Positions 11,884 through 22,265 of a stretch of 64,000 nt of DNA are shown here, in pieces (position 1 is the stretch's first letter; every line of letters begins with the position of its first letter). A program made the translations under genes and the position numbers. The notes under the pieces were generated by a model, which saw nothing but the letters and a program-made list of their open reading frames with translations, did no database searches and had not been told where the DNA came from. This stretch comes from Thereva unica. Lineage: Eukaryota > Arthropoda > Insecta > Diptera > Therevidae. The DNA is taken from the NCBI GenBank assembly GCA_949987705.1, contig CATLJY010000890.1, forward strand, positions 1 through 64,000, given 5' to 3'.

Positions 11884-12379
11884 ATCCCACCAAAAAAACA
11901 TTAAAAATGTGAATTAGAAGTTCGTGGGCGCGGAAATTATTTATTGGGGCAGTTTAAAATACACTTATAACAAAAAGAAGTGATATGGATTAGTCAAGAT
12001 GTATCGTTAATAGCATGAAATAATTAAACACGTGCATTTACGAACGAATTCTGTGCGGCTCAGTCTATAGTGTTTCTAATAAAATTTGTTACATTTCGAA
12101 GGACAGCAAAGATTCATGCTAGGTATACAACGAACGCGCCAGCCAACTTTTTCGCGGTTGATAATACTTTATTGAGTTTTAAATAAAAATTGGCAGTTGT
12201 ATAATTCCTTTGAATTCGTTCGTAAATGCACGTGTTTAATTATTTCATGCTATTACCGATACATCTTGACTAATCCATATCACTTCTTTTTGTTATAAGT
12301 GTATTTTAAACTGCCCCAATAAATAATTTCCGCGCCCACGAACTTCTAATTCACATTTTTAATGTTTTTTTGGTGGGAT
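11884..12379. mobile_element. Foldback MITE with ~168-bp terminal repeats
   Basis: The left arm 11884-12052 and right arm 12212-12379 are reverse complements with few mismatches, both starting ATCCCACCAAAAAAAC at the outer end. A ~160-bp centre carries no reading frame. A clear target duplication was not found. It is non-autonomous and its superfamily is uncertain. Confidence 0.9.
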
Positions 12380-12509
12380 ATCACTCTTTTTTGTTTTAAT
12401 ACAGTCTAAAATAAAACATGTATAAAGAAATATTATGTATTTAATTGTTCATTATATTTTTTTATTTATTTTATAAGTAAGTAATAACAAAATAACAAAA
12501 TGCAGGAAT
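12380..12509. other. AT-rich spacer
   Basis: A short AT-rich interval between the MITE and the protease-like fragment. Nothing recognised. Confidence 0.5.
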
Positions 12510-12912
12510 TCAAACTAATATTATTGCCTTTGTAAAAAAAACATAAGCTCCTTTCGAGTTTCTCGGCCAAGATTTTTTCTGCACTATGGAATCATTGATC
12601 CATAACCAGCTCGATTTTTGTTTCAACATGCTGATGTAATGACCTTGTTCGAGTGTTCCTGTATGGAATATAGCACTAATCACAATATAATTTGAACCTC
12701 CTATATGCAATTTTGCAGAAGTGACAGCTTTGATATCGCATTGCTCAATTTTAATAAACTTTTTATTTTTCAGTTCGAATAATTTCAGTTGTATTATGAG
12801 AACAGGTGCTGCCGAAATCATTTCCGATTTACGAATCTTTTGAGTGTACGAACAATTTTTACATTGACCACTCAGAGTTTCTAGTTTTCCAAATTCATGA
12901 TCAATAAGTTGC
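12510..12912 (-). pseudogene. Ubiquitin-specific protease-like (C19) C-terminal fragment
   Basis: The minus-strand frame, open from about 12912 to the stop at 12510, reads as the C-terminal half of a ubiquitin carboxyl-terminal hydrolase of the USP type. A Cys pair (LSGQCKNCSYTQK) resembles the zinc-finger turn of the domain. Next comes PVLIIQLKLFE, in the place of the conserved P-L-I-x-LKRF strand. Last is the His box, FHTGTLEQGHYISM, followed by WLWINDSIVQKKSW and AYVFF. The catalytic His is present. The Cys box would lie further upstream, but the frame is cut off there by the satellite array. Such domains occur in host genes and are sometimes carried by transposons, and here I cannot tell which. 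It could also be one exon of a longer gene, though no other exon was seen. Confidence 0.7.
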
Positions 12913-14414
12913 CATGTCGAGGGGGTTGTGAAGAAAATGGTAATGCGTCCTCTTGAGGTGGCCTCGGTGGATCTAACTATTTATTGAGTATACTATATTG
13001 CTTATTGTATTCTACTTATCATACCCTTACATTTGATACCCATGTCGAGGGGGTTGTGAAGAAAATGGTAATCCGCCCTCTTGAGATGATCGTCATGGAT
13101 CTAACCATATATTGAGTATATTATATCGCTAATTTTATTCTACTTATGATACCCTTTCAATTGATACCTTTGTCGAGGTGGTGGTGAATAAATGGTAGTC
13201 CACCCTCTTGAGACAGCCGCCGTGGATATAAAGACATAGCTTATTGTATTCTACTTCTCATACCCTTTCATTTGATACCCATGTCGAGGGGGTTGTGAAG
13301 AAAATGGTAATGCGTCCTCTTGAGGTGGCCTCGGTGGATCTAACTATTTATTGAGTATACTATATTGCTTATTGTATTCTACTTACCATACCCTTTCATT
13401 TGATACCCATGACGAGGGGGTTGTGAAGAAAATGGTAATCCGCCCTCTTGAGATGACAGCCATGGATCAAACCAGATATTGAGTATATTATATCGTTTAT
13501 GGTATTCTACTTATGATAACCTTTCAATTGATACCTATGTCGAGGTGGTGGTGAAGAAATGGTAGGCCGCTCTCTTGAGAGGGCCGCCATGGATATAATG
13601 ACATAGCTTATTGTATTCTACTTATCATACCCTTTCATTTGATACCCATGTCGAAGGGGTTGTGAAGAAAATGGTAATGCGTCCTCTTGAGGTGGCCTCG
13701 GTGGATCTAACTATTTATTGAGTATACTATATTGCTTATTATCTTCTACTTATCATACCCTTTCATTTGATACCTATGTCGAGGGGATTGTGAAGAAAAT
13801 GGTAATCCGTCTTCTTGAGATGACCGCCATGGATCTAACCAGATATTGAGTATATTATGTCGCTTATGGTATTCTACTATTGATACCTATGTCGAGGTGG
13901 TGGTGAAGAAATGGTAGTCCGCCCTCTTGAGACAGCCGCCATCGATATAAAGACATAGCTTATTGTATTCTACTTATCATACCCTTTCATTTGATACCCA
14001 TGTCGAGGGGGTTGTGAAGAAAATGGTAATGCGTCGTCTTGAGGTGCCCTCGGTGGATCTAACTATTTATTGAGTATACTATATTGCTTATTGTATTCTA
14101 CTTATCATACCCTTTCATTTGATACCCATGTCGAGGGGGTTGTGAAGAAAATGGTAATCCGCCCTCTTGAGATGACAGCCATGGATCTAACCATATATTG
14201 AGTATATTATATCGCTTATGGTATTCTACTTATGATACCCTTTCAATTGATACCTATGTCGAGGTGGTGGTGAAGAAATGGTAGTCCGCCCTCTTGAGAC
14301 AGCCGCCATGGATATAAAGACATAGCTTATTGTATTCTACTTATCATACCCTTTCATTTGATACCCATGTCGTGGGGGTTGTGAAGAAAATGGTAATGCG
14401 TCCTCTCTAGGTGG
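12913..14414. repeat. Satellite array, A-B-C higher-order repeat (left part)
   Basis: About 13 monomers start with variants of CATGTCGAGGGGGTTGTGAA. Three types alternate: A (~128 bp, with GGTGGCCTCGGTGGATC), B (~128 bp, with GAGATGACAGCCATGGATC) and C (~110 bp, with GAGACAGCCGCCATGGATA). They form a higher-order unit of about 366 bp; A copies begin near 12913, 13280, 13647, 13999 and 14365. The last A monomer is cut at 14414 by the retrotransposon and resumes at 27062. Confidence 0.95.
14411..14414. repeat. 4-bp target duplication GTGG (left)
   Basis: GTGG at 14411-14414 is repeated at 27062-27065, directly outside the two LTRs. Joining the flanks restores the A-monomer phrase GGTGGCCTCGG, which confirms the insertion edges. 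Confidence 0.92.
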
Positions 14415-17055
14415 TGTAAAATATTTTGTTCTTTATATATATTTATTTGAGTATAACTTACATGAGGACGTTCATCGGGTATTATGGTGTATTTAGTTTC
14501 TCCGGAATCCAACAATTTTTGCAATATGGTTTTCACAATGTTTATATTCTCTGTCGAATTCTTTAATAAAACTCCACAATTCTTTTCTTCAATCTATAAT
14601 TTATCTACAATACTTTTCTTCAATTTATAAAACCAATCCACAATTCTTTTCTTCAATTTATAAAACTAGTCCACAATTCTTTTCTTCAGTTTGTAGAATC
14701 TATCCACAATACTTTCTTCAATTTATTAAACCAATCCACAATACTTTTCTTCAATTTATAAAACTAGTCCACAATTCTTTTCTTCAATTTATAAAACTAA
14801 TCCACAATACTTTCTTCAATTTATTAAACTAATCCACAATACTTTCTTCAATTTATTAAACCAATCCACAATTCTTTTCTTCAATTTATAAAACTAATCC
14901 ACAATTCTTTTCTTCAATTTGTAAAATCTATCCACAATTCTTTTCTTCAATTTATAAAACTAATCCGCAATTCTTTTCTTCAATTTGTAAAATCTATCCA
15001 CAATACTTTCTTCAATTTATTAAACCAATCCACAATACTTTTCTTCAATTTATAAAACTAGTCCACAAATCTTTTCTTCAGTTTGTAGAATCTATCCACA
15101 ATACTTTCTTCAATTTATTAAACCAATCCACAATACTTTTCTTCAATTTATAAAATCTATCCACAATACTTTCTTCAATTTATAATTTATCCACAATACT
15201 TTTCTTCAATTTATAAAATATATCCACAATACTTTCTTCAATTTATAATTTATCCACAATACTTTTCTTCAATTTATAATTTATCCACAATACTTTTCTT
15301 CAATTTATAAAACCAATCCACAATTCTTTTCTTCAATTTATAAAATCTATCCACAATTCTTTTCTTCAATTTATAAAACCTATCCACAATACTTTCTTCA
15401 ATTTATAATTTATCCACAATACTTTCTTCAATTTATAAAACCAATCCACAATTCTTTTCTTCAATTTATAAAACTAATCCACAATTATTTTCTTCAATTT
15501 ATAAAATATATCCACAATTCTTTTCTTCAATTTATAATTTATCCACAATACTTTTCTTCAATTTATAAAACCAATCCACAATTCTTTTCTTCAATTTATA
15601 AAATCTATCCACAATACTTTCTTCAATTTATAAAATATATCCACAATACTTTCTTCAATTTATAAAACCAGTCCACAATTCTTTTCTTCAATTTATAAAA
15701 CCAATCCACAATTCTTTTCTTCAATTTATAAAATATATCCCCAATACTTTCTTCAATTTATAATTTATCCACAATACTTTTCTTCAATTTATAAAACCAA
15801 TCCACAATTCTTTCTTCAATTTATAATTTATCCACAATACTTTTCTTCAATTTATAAAACCAATCCACAATTCTTTTCTTCAATTTATAAAATCTATCCA
15901 CAATACTTTCTTCAATTTATAATTTATCCACAATACTTTTCTTCAATTTATAAAATATATCCACAATACTTTCTTCAATTTATAATTTATCCACAATACT
16001 TTTCTTCAATTTATAATTTATCCACAATACTTTTCTTCAATTTATAAAACCAATCCACAATTCTTTTCTTCAATTTATAAAATCTATCCACAATTCTTTT
16101 CTTCAATTTATAAAACCTATCCACAATACTTTCTTCAATTTATAATTTATCCACAATACTTTCTTCAATTTATAAAACCAATCCACAATTCTTTTCTTCA
16201 ATTTATAAAATCTATCCACAATACTTTCTTCAATTTATAAAATATATCCACAATACTTTCTTCAATTTATAAAACCAGTCCACAATTCTTTTCTTCAATT
16301 TATAAAACCAATCCACAATTCTTTTCTTCAATTTATAAAATATATCCCCAATACTTTCTTCAATTTATAATTTATCCACAATACTTTTCTTCAATTTATA
16401 AAACCAATCCACAATTCTTTTCTTCAATTTATAAAATCTATCCACAATACTTTCTTCAATTTATAATTTATCCACAATTCTTTTCTTCAATTTATAAAAT
16501 ATATCCACAATACTTTCTTCAATTTATAATTTATAGGAAAATCCCGAACACCGCCGCCCGTTGTAACCGCCACGTTCAAAAATAGCACCTTTCCGGTTCG
16601 CGATTAAAAACCAACTCTGAGTTTTTTAGAAAAATTACTTTTTCTTACAAACTCAAAAACTCGCCATTTTCACAAAATCGCTCTCCATTCAAGAAAAACT
16701 GCGGATTTGGCAGTTCTCACGGGCGACTTTGACCTTCAATTTATTTAATTTTTGTTCGCACGTTAAGTGCCTATTTAGCGTTTCTCACACCTGAAACGAG
16801 CGCGCAAATTATCTTATCAGACAAAAGGAGTCATATTACCGGCACCGATTCGTCGTTCCCGTGCAGGGAAAATGTGCATGGTTGTAATAATCCGGTGCAA
16901 TATGAGTTTTAGGATTTAATTTAAGTTTTGTACGTGTATTTATGAAACTTGGATTTTTTTGTTGGACCTTGAAAATGGTTGAACAACGTGATTTTGTTAT
17001 TTAGAAAAAAGGGCCAATCTTTTGGGAAAGTTTGGCGAATATTTGGTCCACAACA
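14415..17055 (-). repeat. 3' LTR (2,641 bp)
   Basis: Minus-strand edges are TGTTGTGG... at 17055 and ...TTTTACA at 14415, a TG...CA pair. Its outer ~515 bp (16540-17055) are unique and probably hold U3 signals. About 2 kb in the middle is a minisatellite. The last ~130 bp (14415-14545) are unique. Confidence 0.95.
14548..16536. repeat. 30-33 bp minisatellite inside the 3' LTR
   Basis: Roughly 60-65 copies of a unit built around TCCACAATTCTTTTCTTCAA followed by TTTATAA and a variable 3-6 base tail (AACCAA, ATCTA, TTTA and others). Units differ mainly in CTTTTCTTC versus CTTTCTTC and in the tail. Blocks of several units recur within the array; for example the rare CCCCAATAC variant is near 15738 and again near 16345, showing duplication of larger segments. 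Read on the element's coding strand, each unit contains TTATAAATTGAAG, a TATA-like word. Confidence 0.95.
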
Positions 17056-17068
17056 TTCCTTCCCCCTT
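17056..17068 (-). promoter_or_regulatory. Polypurine tract
   Basis: On the minus strand AAGGGGGAAGGAA lies directly before the 3' LTR (TGTTGTGG). This is the expected primer for plus-strand DNA synthesis. Confidence 0.88.
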
Positions 17069-18153
17069 AAAGCAAGAGAATCGCTACGAAGTAAGGCGAT
17101 TCTCGTACTCGAGGATTGAGGGGGTGGCCGTTGAAGAGTATACTTAAAGGGTGATAGCCACTAACATAGTGGTGATAGCTAATAGACATAGCTAAAGAAG
17201 TGTAAAAATTCCTCACTCGAGCCAAAAATGTCTTGTTACGCGAATACCGATTATATATGTATTTTGGAAGGAGCGTTTTGTGCTAATTAAATTTTGTTAT
17301 TGGTATTTTTGTTTTGTATAACATTATTATTATTATTTTTTGTTTTGAACCATATTAGGGCTTTTTTTTGTTTCAATCGTACCCTTTCGCCAAGCAAATA
17401 AAGCATTGTGGATTTGTGGAATTTGGTTTGCTTTAATCTACTACTTTCATTTTCATTGACTTTGAAATAATGCTGTTTATTTAGATTATTTATGAAATTC
17501 TCTCTTTTTCTCCTTTCTACATTTTCCTTACATCTAATTTTTCTTAGTTTATTATGTTTTGGTATGTTTTGTTTATTTTATTGTTATATTTTGTTTTATT
17601 GGAAATTTAACTTACATACTTCCTCTTAATTAACGTAATCATATTATTTTACCTTACTATTTATGTTTTTTCTTCCTAAATTTATTTTTTCTTAGTTTAT
17701 TATTTTTACGGTATTGTGGATATTTCTCTTCCTTCTTTCGGCATTTTGCTTACATCTAATTTTTCTGAATTAGCGTAACTATATTTTATTTTACTTACTT
17801 ATTTTTGCTTTTTCTTCTTAAGTTTATTATTATTATTTTTTTTTTTTTTTCACTGTATTGTGGAATTCTTTTTGATTTTAACCTTAATGGTTTATTAAAT
17901 TCTTCCGCCTACTAATTGAACGGCCCTAGGTAGTGTCATGGAGCGAGTTTGGGGTCTTCTGGGCAGACTTGGGGTAATGGCGCGGGTTTGTGGGGTTACC
18001 TGCCGGTCGGTCCCGTTTTGTACAGTTGTTGTACCCCCGAACATTTTTGTTGTTACCTCAAATATCCGGAACATTGCGTACAATATGAGTATGGTGAGGA
18101 TCAGGCTACTGAGGATATTGGTGGTATTATAGTGTCTATGAGGCTAAGACGAT
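17069..18153 (-). other. 3' untranslated part of the Gypsy element, no env
   Basis: About 1.1 kb between the end of the integrase and the polypurine tract. It is T-rich on the plus strand. Only a 62-residue frame (17895-18083) is present, with no membrane or envelope character, so the element looks env-less. Confidence 0.7.
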
Positions 18154-18850
18154 TTATTCGTAGAAAAGCTTTAAGCGGTTATTATGCACCGTAGTTTGTC
18201 TGTTCCCGAGTTTGACAGTGGTGTTTACCGGGCCGGGGATGGCTATTACCGAGAATGGTCCTTTCCAGATGGGGGCCAGTTTGCCTTTTCGGTTTTCGCT
18301 TTTTATTAGGACTCGGTCACCGACGTGGAAGGTATGTGGCCTTATTCTTTGGTCGTACGCTAACTTAGATTTTTGTTTACTGGCTAAAAGGTTCTGCCGG
18401 GCTATGGAGTAGGTGCGTTGTAACTTGTATTTTAGTAAATGGTAATAGCTTTCGTGGTTATACACTGGATCTGGACCCCTTTTTAGGTTGGAAGGAACGT
18501 CGGGTGAAAATCCGTATAGGCAGTCCATGGGCGTAAGTTTCGTGCCATCATGGACGCTGGTATTGTAAACAAATGCCGCTGTGCGTAAGTACTGGTCCCA
18601 TGATTTGGGATTTTGGTCCGTAATACTACGCAAATATTCTACGATCGGTCGATGGGCTCTCTCCAGGGCTCCGTTCGACTGAGGGTGGTAGGCCGATGTT
18701 TGTAACTTCTTAATTCTAAGCAGTTTGCATAGTCCTTTAAATAGGTCGCTAAGGAAATTAGTGCCTTGGTCTGTCACTATTTGTTTCGGGATACCGTAGC
18801 GTGTGATTATTTGATCGAAGACGATTCGGGCTACAGAGGCCGAGCATTCG
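18154..18850 (-). pseudogene. Integrase C-terminal half, displaced by a frameshift
   Basis: This frame continues the integrase where the long pol frame stops. Its first methionine frame (18777) begins MTDQGTNFLS, with the second catalytic Asp at residue 3. The third catalytic residue, Glu, is in NGALERAHR at about residue 39. A C-terminal GPF-type module follows (HVGDRVLIKS, IWKGPFSV), and the frame ends at RLKLFYE. The same frame can be read back to about 18850 through SVARIVFDQIITRYGIP, which joins well to the end of the upstream frame. A one-base loss near 18850 therefore explains the break. Confidence 0.85.
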
Positions 18851-21800
18851 GCATAGCGTAACAGTCGACTAACTTCGTTAGGTTATCCTGGAATGTTAAG
18901 ATATACAGGTTACCCGTATACGTAGTTTCCAAAGGTCCCACAATATCCAAATAAACCTTATCAAACGGTCTCTCGGCTATGTCAGTAATTACCATCGGCA
19001 TCTTAATGGGTGGTGTCGCCTTCATCGTCTGACACTTTTTGCATTTCTTAATATACCTTCGAATGTCCGCTAGCATACCTCGCCACCAGTATTTCTTCCG
19101 GATCCTTCCGTACGTTTTAATAACGCCTTGATGACCGCCAAAGGGGGAGTCATGATAGTCTTTTAGGATCGTTGAAATCTCCTCAGGGTTAGTTATAACC
19201 TCTATCCTGCGCTTAGAGGGAGGTTCCGTTTCTTGGTTTTCTGATGGTGGCCTTTCAGCTTGGCCCGACTGGGTCTGTGGTGTGGCTGATTGTGGCGTGT
19301 CGTCGACTGGTGGTTGCGGACTGACATGACTTGTGTCGCCTTGTGTCTCAACAAAGTAGTTTATATCGGGCTCTTCGGTTGCCCCTTTAAAATCTGTGAG
19401 TGCTGGAGTTCCGAGTTCTTTCGCTCGGCTCCGTGTGACGGCGTTGCATTTCATGTGATCGCTTAAGTGACTTTGGGTTGGGTTGTCCATGGGTGCATGG
19501 ACGACAGCTTCTACCATGAAAGTATGATTGTTTGTGTTGTCAGCCTCCTGTGGGATGCGGCTGAGGGCATCGGCGTTGGTATTATATTTACCAGGCTTAT
19601 ACTCGATTTTATAATCGAACTCCGAAAGCTTATGGTGAAAGCGTACTAGGCGAGTCGTAGGGTCCTTCACATTAAAGACTCCTTTTAGCGGTTTGTGGTC
19701 GGTGTAGACTGTAAATTTGCGTCCTTGCAGGTAGCACCGAAAATTTTTTACTGCCCATACAATAGCCAGTAACTCCTTTTCTATGGTTGAGTAATTTCGT
19801 TCGGCCTTGTTTAAAGTCCGGCTGGCGTAAGCTATGGGTTGGTCTTTTCCTACCTCGCCTTGTGAGAGGATAGCCCCTATAGCTTCACCGCTGGCATCCG
19901 TTGTGAGGTTAAATGGTTTTGTAAAATCTGGGTACACCAGCAAGGGAGGTGCGACTAATGAGGCCTTTATACTTTCAAACGCTTCCTGGCATGAGTCAGT
20001 CCAGGAAAATTTTGCTCCCTTTTTAAGAAGATTGGTTATGGGGCGCACCGTTTTCGAAAAACCCGGTATAAACTTCCGGTAATAATTGGCTAGCCCTAGG
20101 AAAGATTGTACTTGCCGTACCGTGCGGGGCCTGGGGAATTCTTGGACACATGTCGTTTTCCTTGGGTCTGGAAGGGCCCCTTTTTCGGAGCAAATGTGCC
20201 CTAAGTATACGACCTCCTTTCTTAAGAACTGACATTTCTCGACCTGTAATTTGAGGTTGTGCTCGCGCAGCTTGTCAAACACTTTTCTCAGTTTCTGATT
20301 ATGATCTACGAGGTTCTTGCCGTAGATGACTATGTCGTCCAGGTATACAAAGCATTCTAGTCCTTGTAGGCCTGTGAGGACATAGTTCATTAACCTCTGA
20401 AAAGTCGCAGGAGCTCCTTTGAGCCCAAATGGCATTCGCTTAAATTCATAATGTCCGTAATTAGTGCTGAATGCGGTTTTGGCTCGATCTTTGGGGTCGA
20501 CCAGGACCTGATGATAGCCGCTGGCTAGATCGAGAGTAGTGAAATAACGAGAATGACCTAATTGGTCTAAGATATCCTCAATACGAGGTAAAGGGTAGGC
20601 GTCGCCGATAGTTTTTTCGTTTAATTTACGAAAGTCGACGACGACCCGCCACCTTTTTTCATTATCAGGGCCCGCCTTTTTGGGAACTAGTAGTAAGGGG
20701 GAGTTCCACGGGCTTTTGCTGGGCTGGACGATGTCATTTTCCAGCATCTCTTTCATTTGTTCATTTATAATTTGCCTCTGAGACTCTGGCAGTCTATACA
20801 TCTTCTGATTTACAGGGGCTTGGTCCTGCATCAGGGGAATTTCGTGACTTATCGCGGTAGTATAGGTGAGTAGGTCCCCTTTCAGATGGAAAATATCGTT
20901 ATATTTATGACATAGTTCCATGATTGATTCTTTCTCTTCAGCACTTAGGCTGCTGTCCAAGTTTAGCTCTTCCTGGAGTTTTTCTAGGCGGTCAGGACAT
21001 TCGGTATGATCCTGACTTTCGCTGCCTGCAGGTGCGTGCTGTATATAATGGACCCAGGATACTTTTCCGTTCTTTTTATTCTTAGTTGCTCGCCCGTTTA
21101 GTTTTTTTGGCTTTGCCGGAGGCGAGTTTTTAGTATGTGCTAACTTCAGATTCTGGTTCGAGGACGTGCTAGTCCCTTTTGGTGTTCCACGGGGGTTCCA
21201 TATGTTTATCAGGTGGTTTAATACGAATACCGCTACGGTGGTCAGAAATGTCATTATTGCCTTGTGGGAAGGCTTTTTAAGTTCGTTATTATTCGGGTCT
21301 TGGGGTGGATGAGACTTCTTGGGGGTTGGAAGGCTTCCCTTCCCTAGGGGCATTATTTGAAAATTGTGGGCCGGAACCAATTTTAGTTCGAGTGTGGTAA
21401 GCTCAATCGGAGCGTTAGTGCTATTCAGTATACTTACTACGACGTTATCTGAGCCCATTGGTAGAATACCGTTAGATAGGAAGACTCCGTTGTCTATTTC
21501 TTGCGAAAGACAGACCATCTCCTCTTGTAGTCTTAACGGGATTACGACTAGCTTTTGGGTACGTGGTGGTACGCATTGCGGTTCTTCTAGTTCCACGGGT
21601 TTCTGCAATGGGTTGCTGCCATTGTCTGTCTCCGAGGTTATGCAGTGAGTCTCCTTAATACAGATCTTGGAGGCATGGTGGTTAGCGCATTTAGTTTCTA
21701 CTGACGCTTTCCCTGAAGAATGGTTCTCATCGACTGTCCCCTTTAGTTTTGGTTGCCCGTTGACAGTTAGGGGGACGCTGAACGCTGTGGGGTTGGTTTC

Positions 21801-22265
21801 CGTACATGGAAATTCCAACCGTTTGTTTGGTCCTTCCACATTGCAGTTTTTGGAGATAAAATCGTAACCTAGCAATCCATCGTTTAAGAAGTCCGGCGTG
21901 TCGGGTACTACCTGAAAAGTGTTGGGTATTTTGGTTTGGAGGGGGAAATTTCCTTCACAGCTTCCTATTGTTTTGGTGGTTCCGCATGGCGTCTGCAACG
22001 TGCATCTTTTGTTTTTGTCCACATTTGTCCCTTTACGCAGTTTGTTCTTTTTTATTATACTTACCTCGGCACCCGAGTCCACTAGTAATTGTACCCTGCC
22101 GTCGCGACTAATATCTAAAGGTAGCGTTACAAGTGGAATTCGGGCCTTGGGGTGCCGAGTTTTCCCCTTTTTATTTTTACCTACTATTGTCGAGTCGGGG
22201 AGTTCTGACCCGACTGCTGGGCGTTTCCCGAATTTTGGGACTCCCACTTCATCCTTTGATGACAT
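18831..22265 (-). CDS. pol: Gypsy pol: protease, RT, RNase H, integrase N-half
   Basis: A 1,144-residue frame. The aspartic protease motif LLVDSGAEVS has its Asp at about residue 63. Reverse transcriptase follows: TTLDLASGYHQ (catalytic Asp about 579) and FVYLDDIVIYG (YLDD at 641-644). RNase H has TTDASGEAIG (Asp about 790), EKELLAIVWA (Glu about 831) and VYTDHKPL (Asp about 856). Integrase has its zinc module (His 1038 and 1045, Cys 1075 and 1078) and the first catalytic Asp (about 1107, KVYLDIVGP). The frame then stops because of a shift near 18850, and the rest is at 18154-18850. The start overlaps the end of gag by ~80 bases in the -1 frame. A stop 13 codons upstream in this frame limits where the shift can happen, and no textbook slippery heptamer is obvious there. 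Confidence 0.93.
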   Translation of the reverse strand: MSSKDEVGVPKFGKRPAVGSELPDSTIVGKNKKGKTRHPKARIPLVTLPLDISRDGRVQLLVDSGAEVSIIKKNKLRKGTNVDKNKRCTLQTPCGTTKTIGSCEGNFPLQTKIPNTFQVVPDTPDFLNDGLLGYDFISKNCNVEGPNKRLEFPCTETNPTAFSVPLTVNGQPKLKGTVDENHSSGKASVETKCANHHASKICIKETHCITSETDNGSNPLQKPVELEEPQCVPPRTQKLVVIPLRLQEEMVCLSQEIDNGVFLSNGILPMGSDNVVVSILNSTNAPIELTTLELKLVPAHNFQIMPLGKGSLPTPKKSHPPQDPNNNELKKPSHKAIMTFLTTVAVFVLNHLINIWNPRGTPKGTSTSSNQNLKLAHTKNSPPAKPKKLNGRATKNKKNGKVSWVHYIQHAPAGSESQDHTECPDRLEKLQEELNLDSSLSAEEKESIMELCHKYNDIFHLKGDLLTYTTAISHEIPLMQDQAPVNQKMYRLPESQRQIINEQMKEMLENDIVQPSKSPWNSPLLLVPKKAGPDNEKRWRVVVDFRKLNEKTIGDAYPLPRIEDILDQLGHSRYFTTLDLASGYHQVLVDPKDRAKTAFSTNYGHYEFKRMPFGLKGAPATFQRLMNYVLTGLQGLECFVYLDDIVIYGKNLVDHNQKLRKVFDKLREHNLKLQVEKCQFLRKEVVYLGHICSEKGALPDPRKTTCVQEFPRPRTVRQVQSFLGLANYYRKFIPGFSKTVRPITNLLKKGAKFSWTDSCQEAFESIKASLVAPPLLVYPDFTKPFNLTTDASGEAIGAILSQGEVGKDQPIAYASRTLNKAERNYSTIEKELLAIVWAVKNFRCYLQGRKFTVYTDHKPLKGVFNVKDPTTRLVRFHHKLSEFDYKIEYKPGKYNTNADALSRIPQEADNTNNHTFMVEAVVHAPMDNPTQSHLSDHMKCNAVTRSRAKELGTPALTDFKGATEEPDINYFVETQGDTSHVSPQPPVDDTPQSATPQTQSGQAERPPSENQETEPPSKRRIEVITNPEEISTILKDYHDSPFGGHQGVIKTYGRIRKKYWWRGMLADIRRYIKKCKKCQTMKATPPIKMPMVITDIAERPFDKVYLDIVGPLETTYTGNLYILTFQDNLTKLVDCYAMPNARPL

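Noticed and set aside
14354..14536. Minus-strand frame across the LTR end (MKTILQKLLDSGETKYT)
   Set aside because: It is repeated in the LTR and is cut by the insertion edge. It is most likely LTR sequence that happens to be open.
14548..16536. CRISPR-like appearance of regular short repeats
   Set aside because: Units are contiguous, with 3-6 base variable tails and no unique spacers of constant length. It is a minisatellite within an LTR in a eukaryotic genome.
17895..18083. 62-residue frame after the integrase as a possible env
   Set aside because: Too short, with no signal peptide, membrane span or cleavage site.
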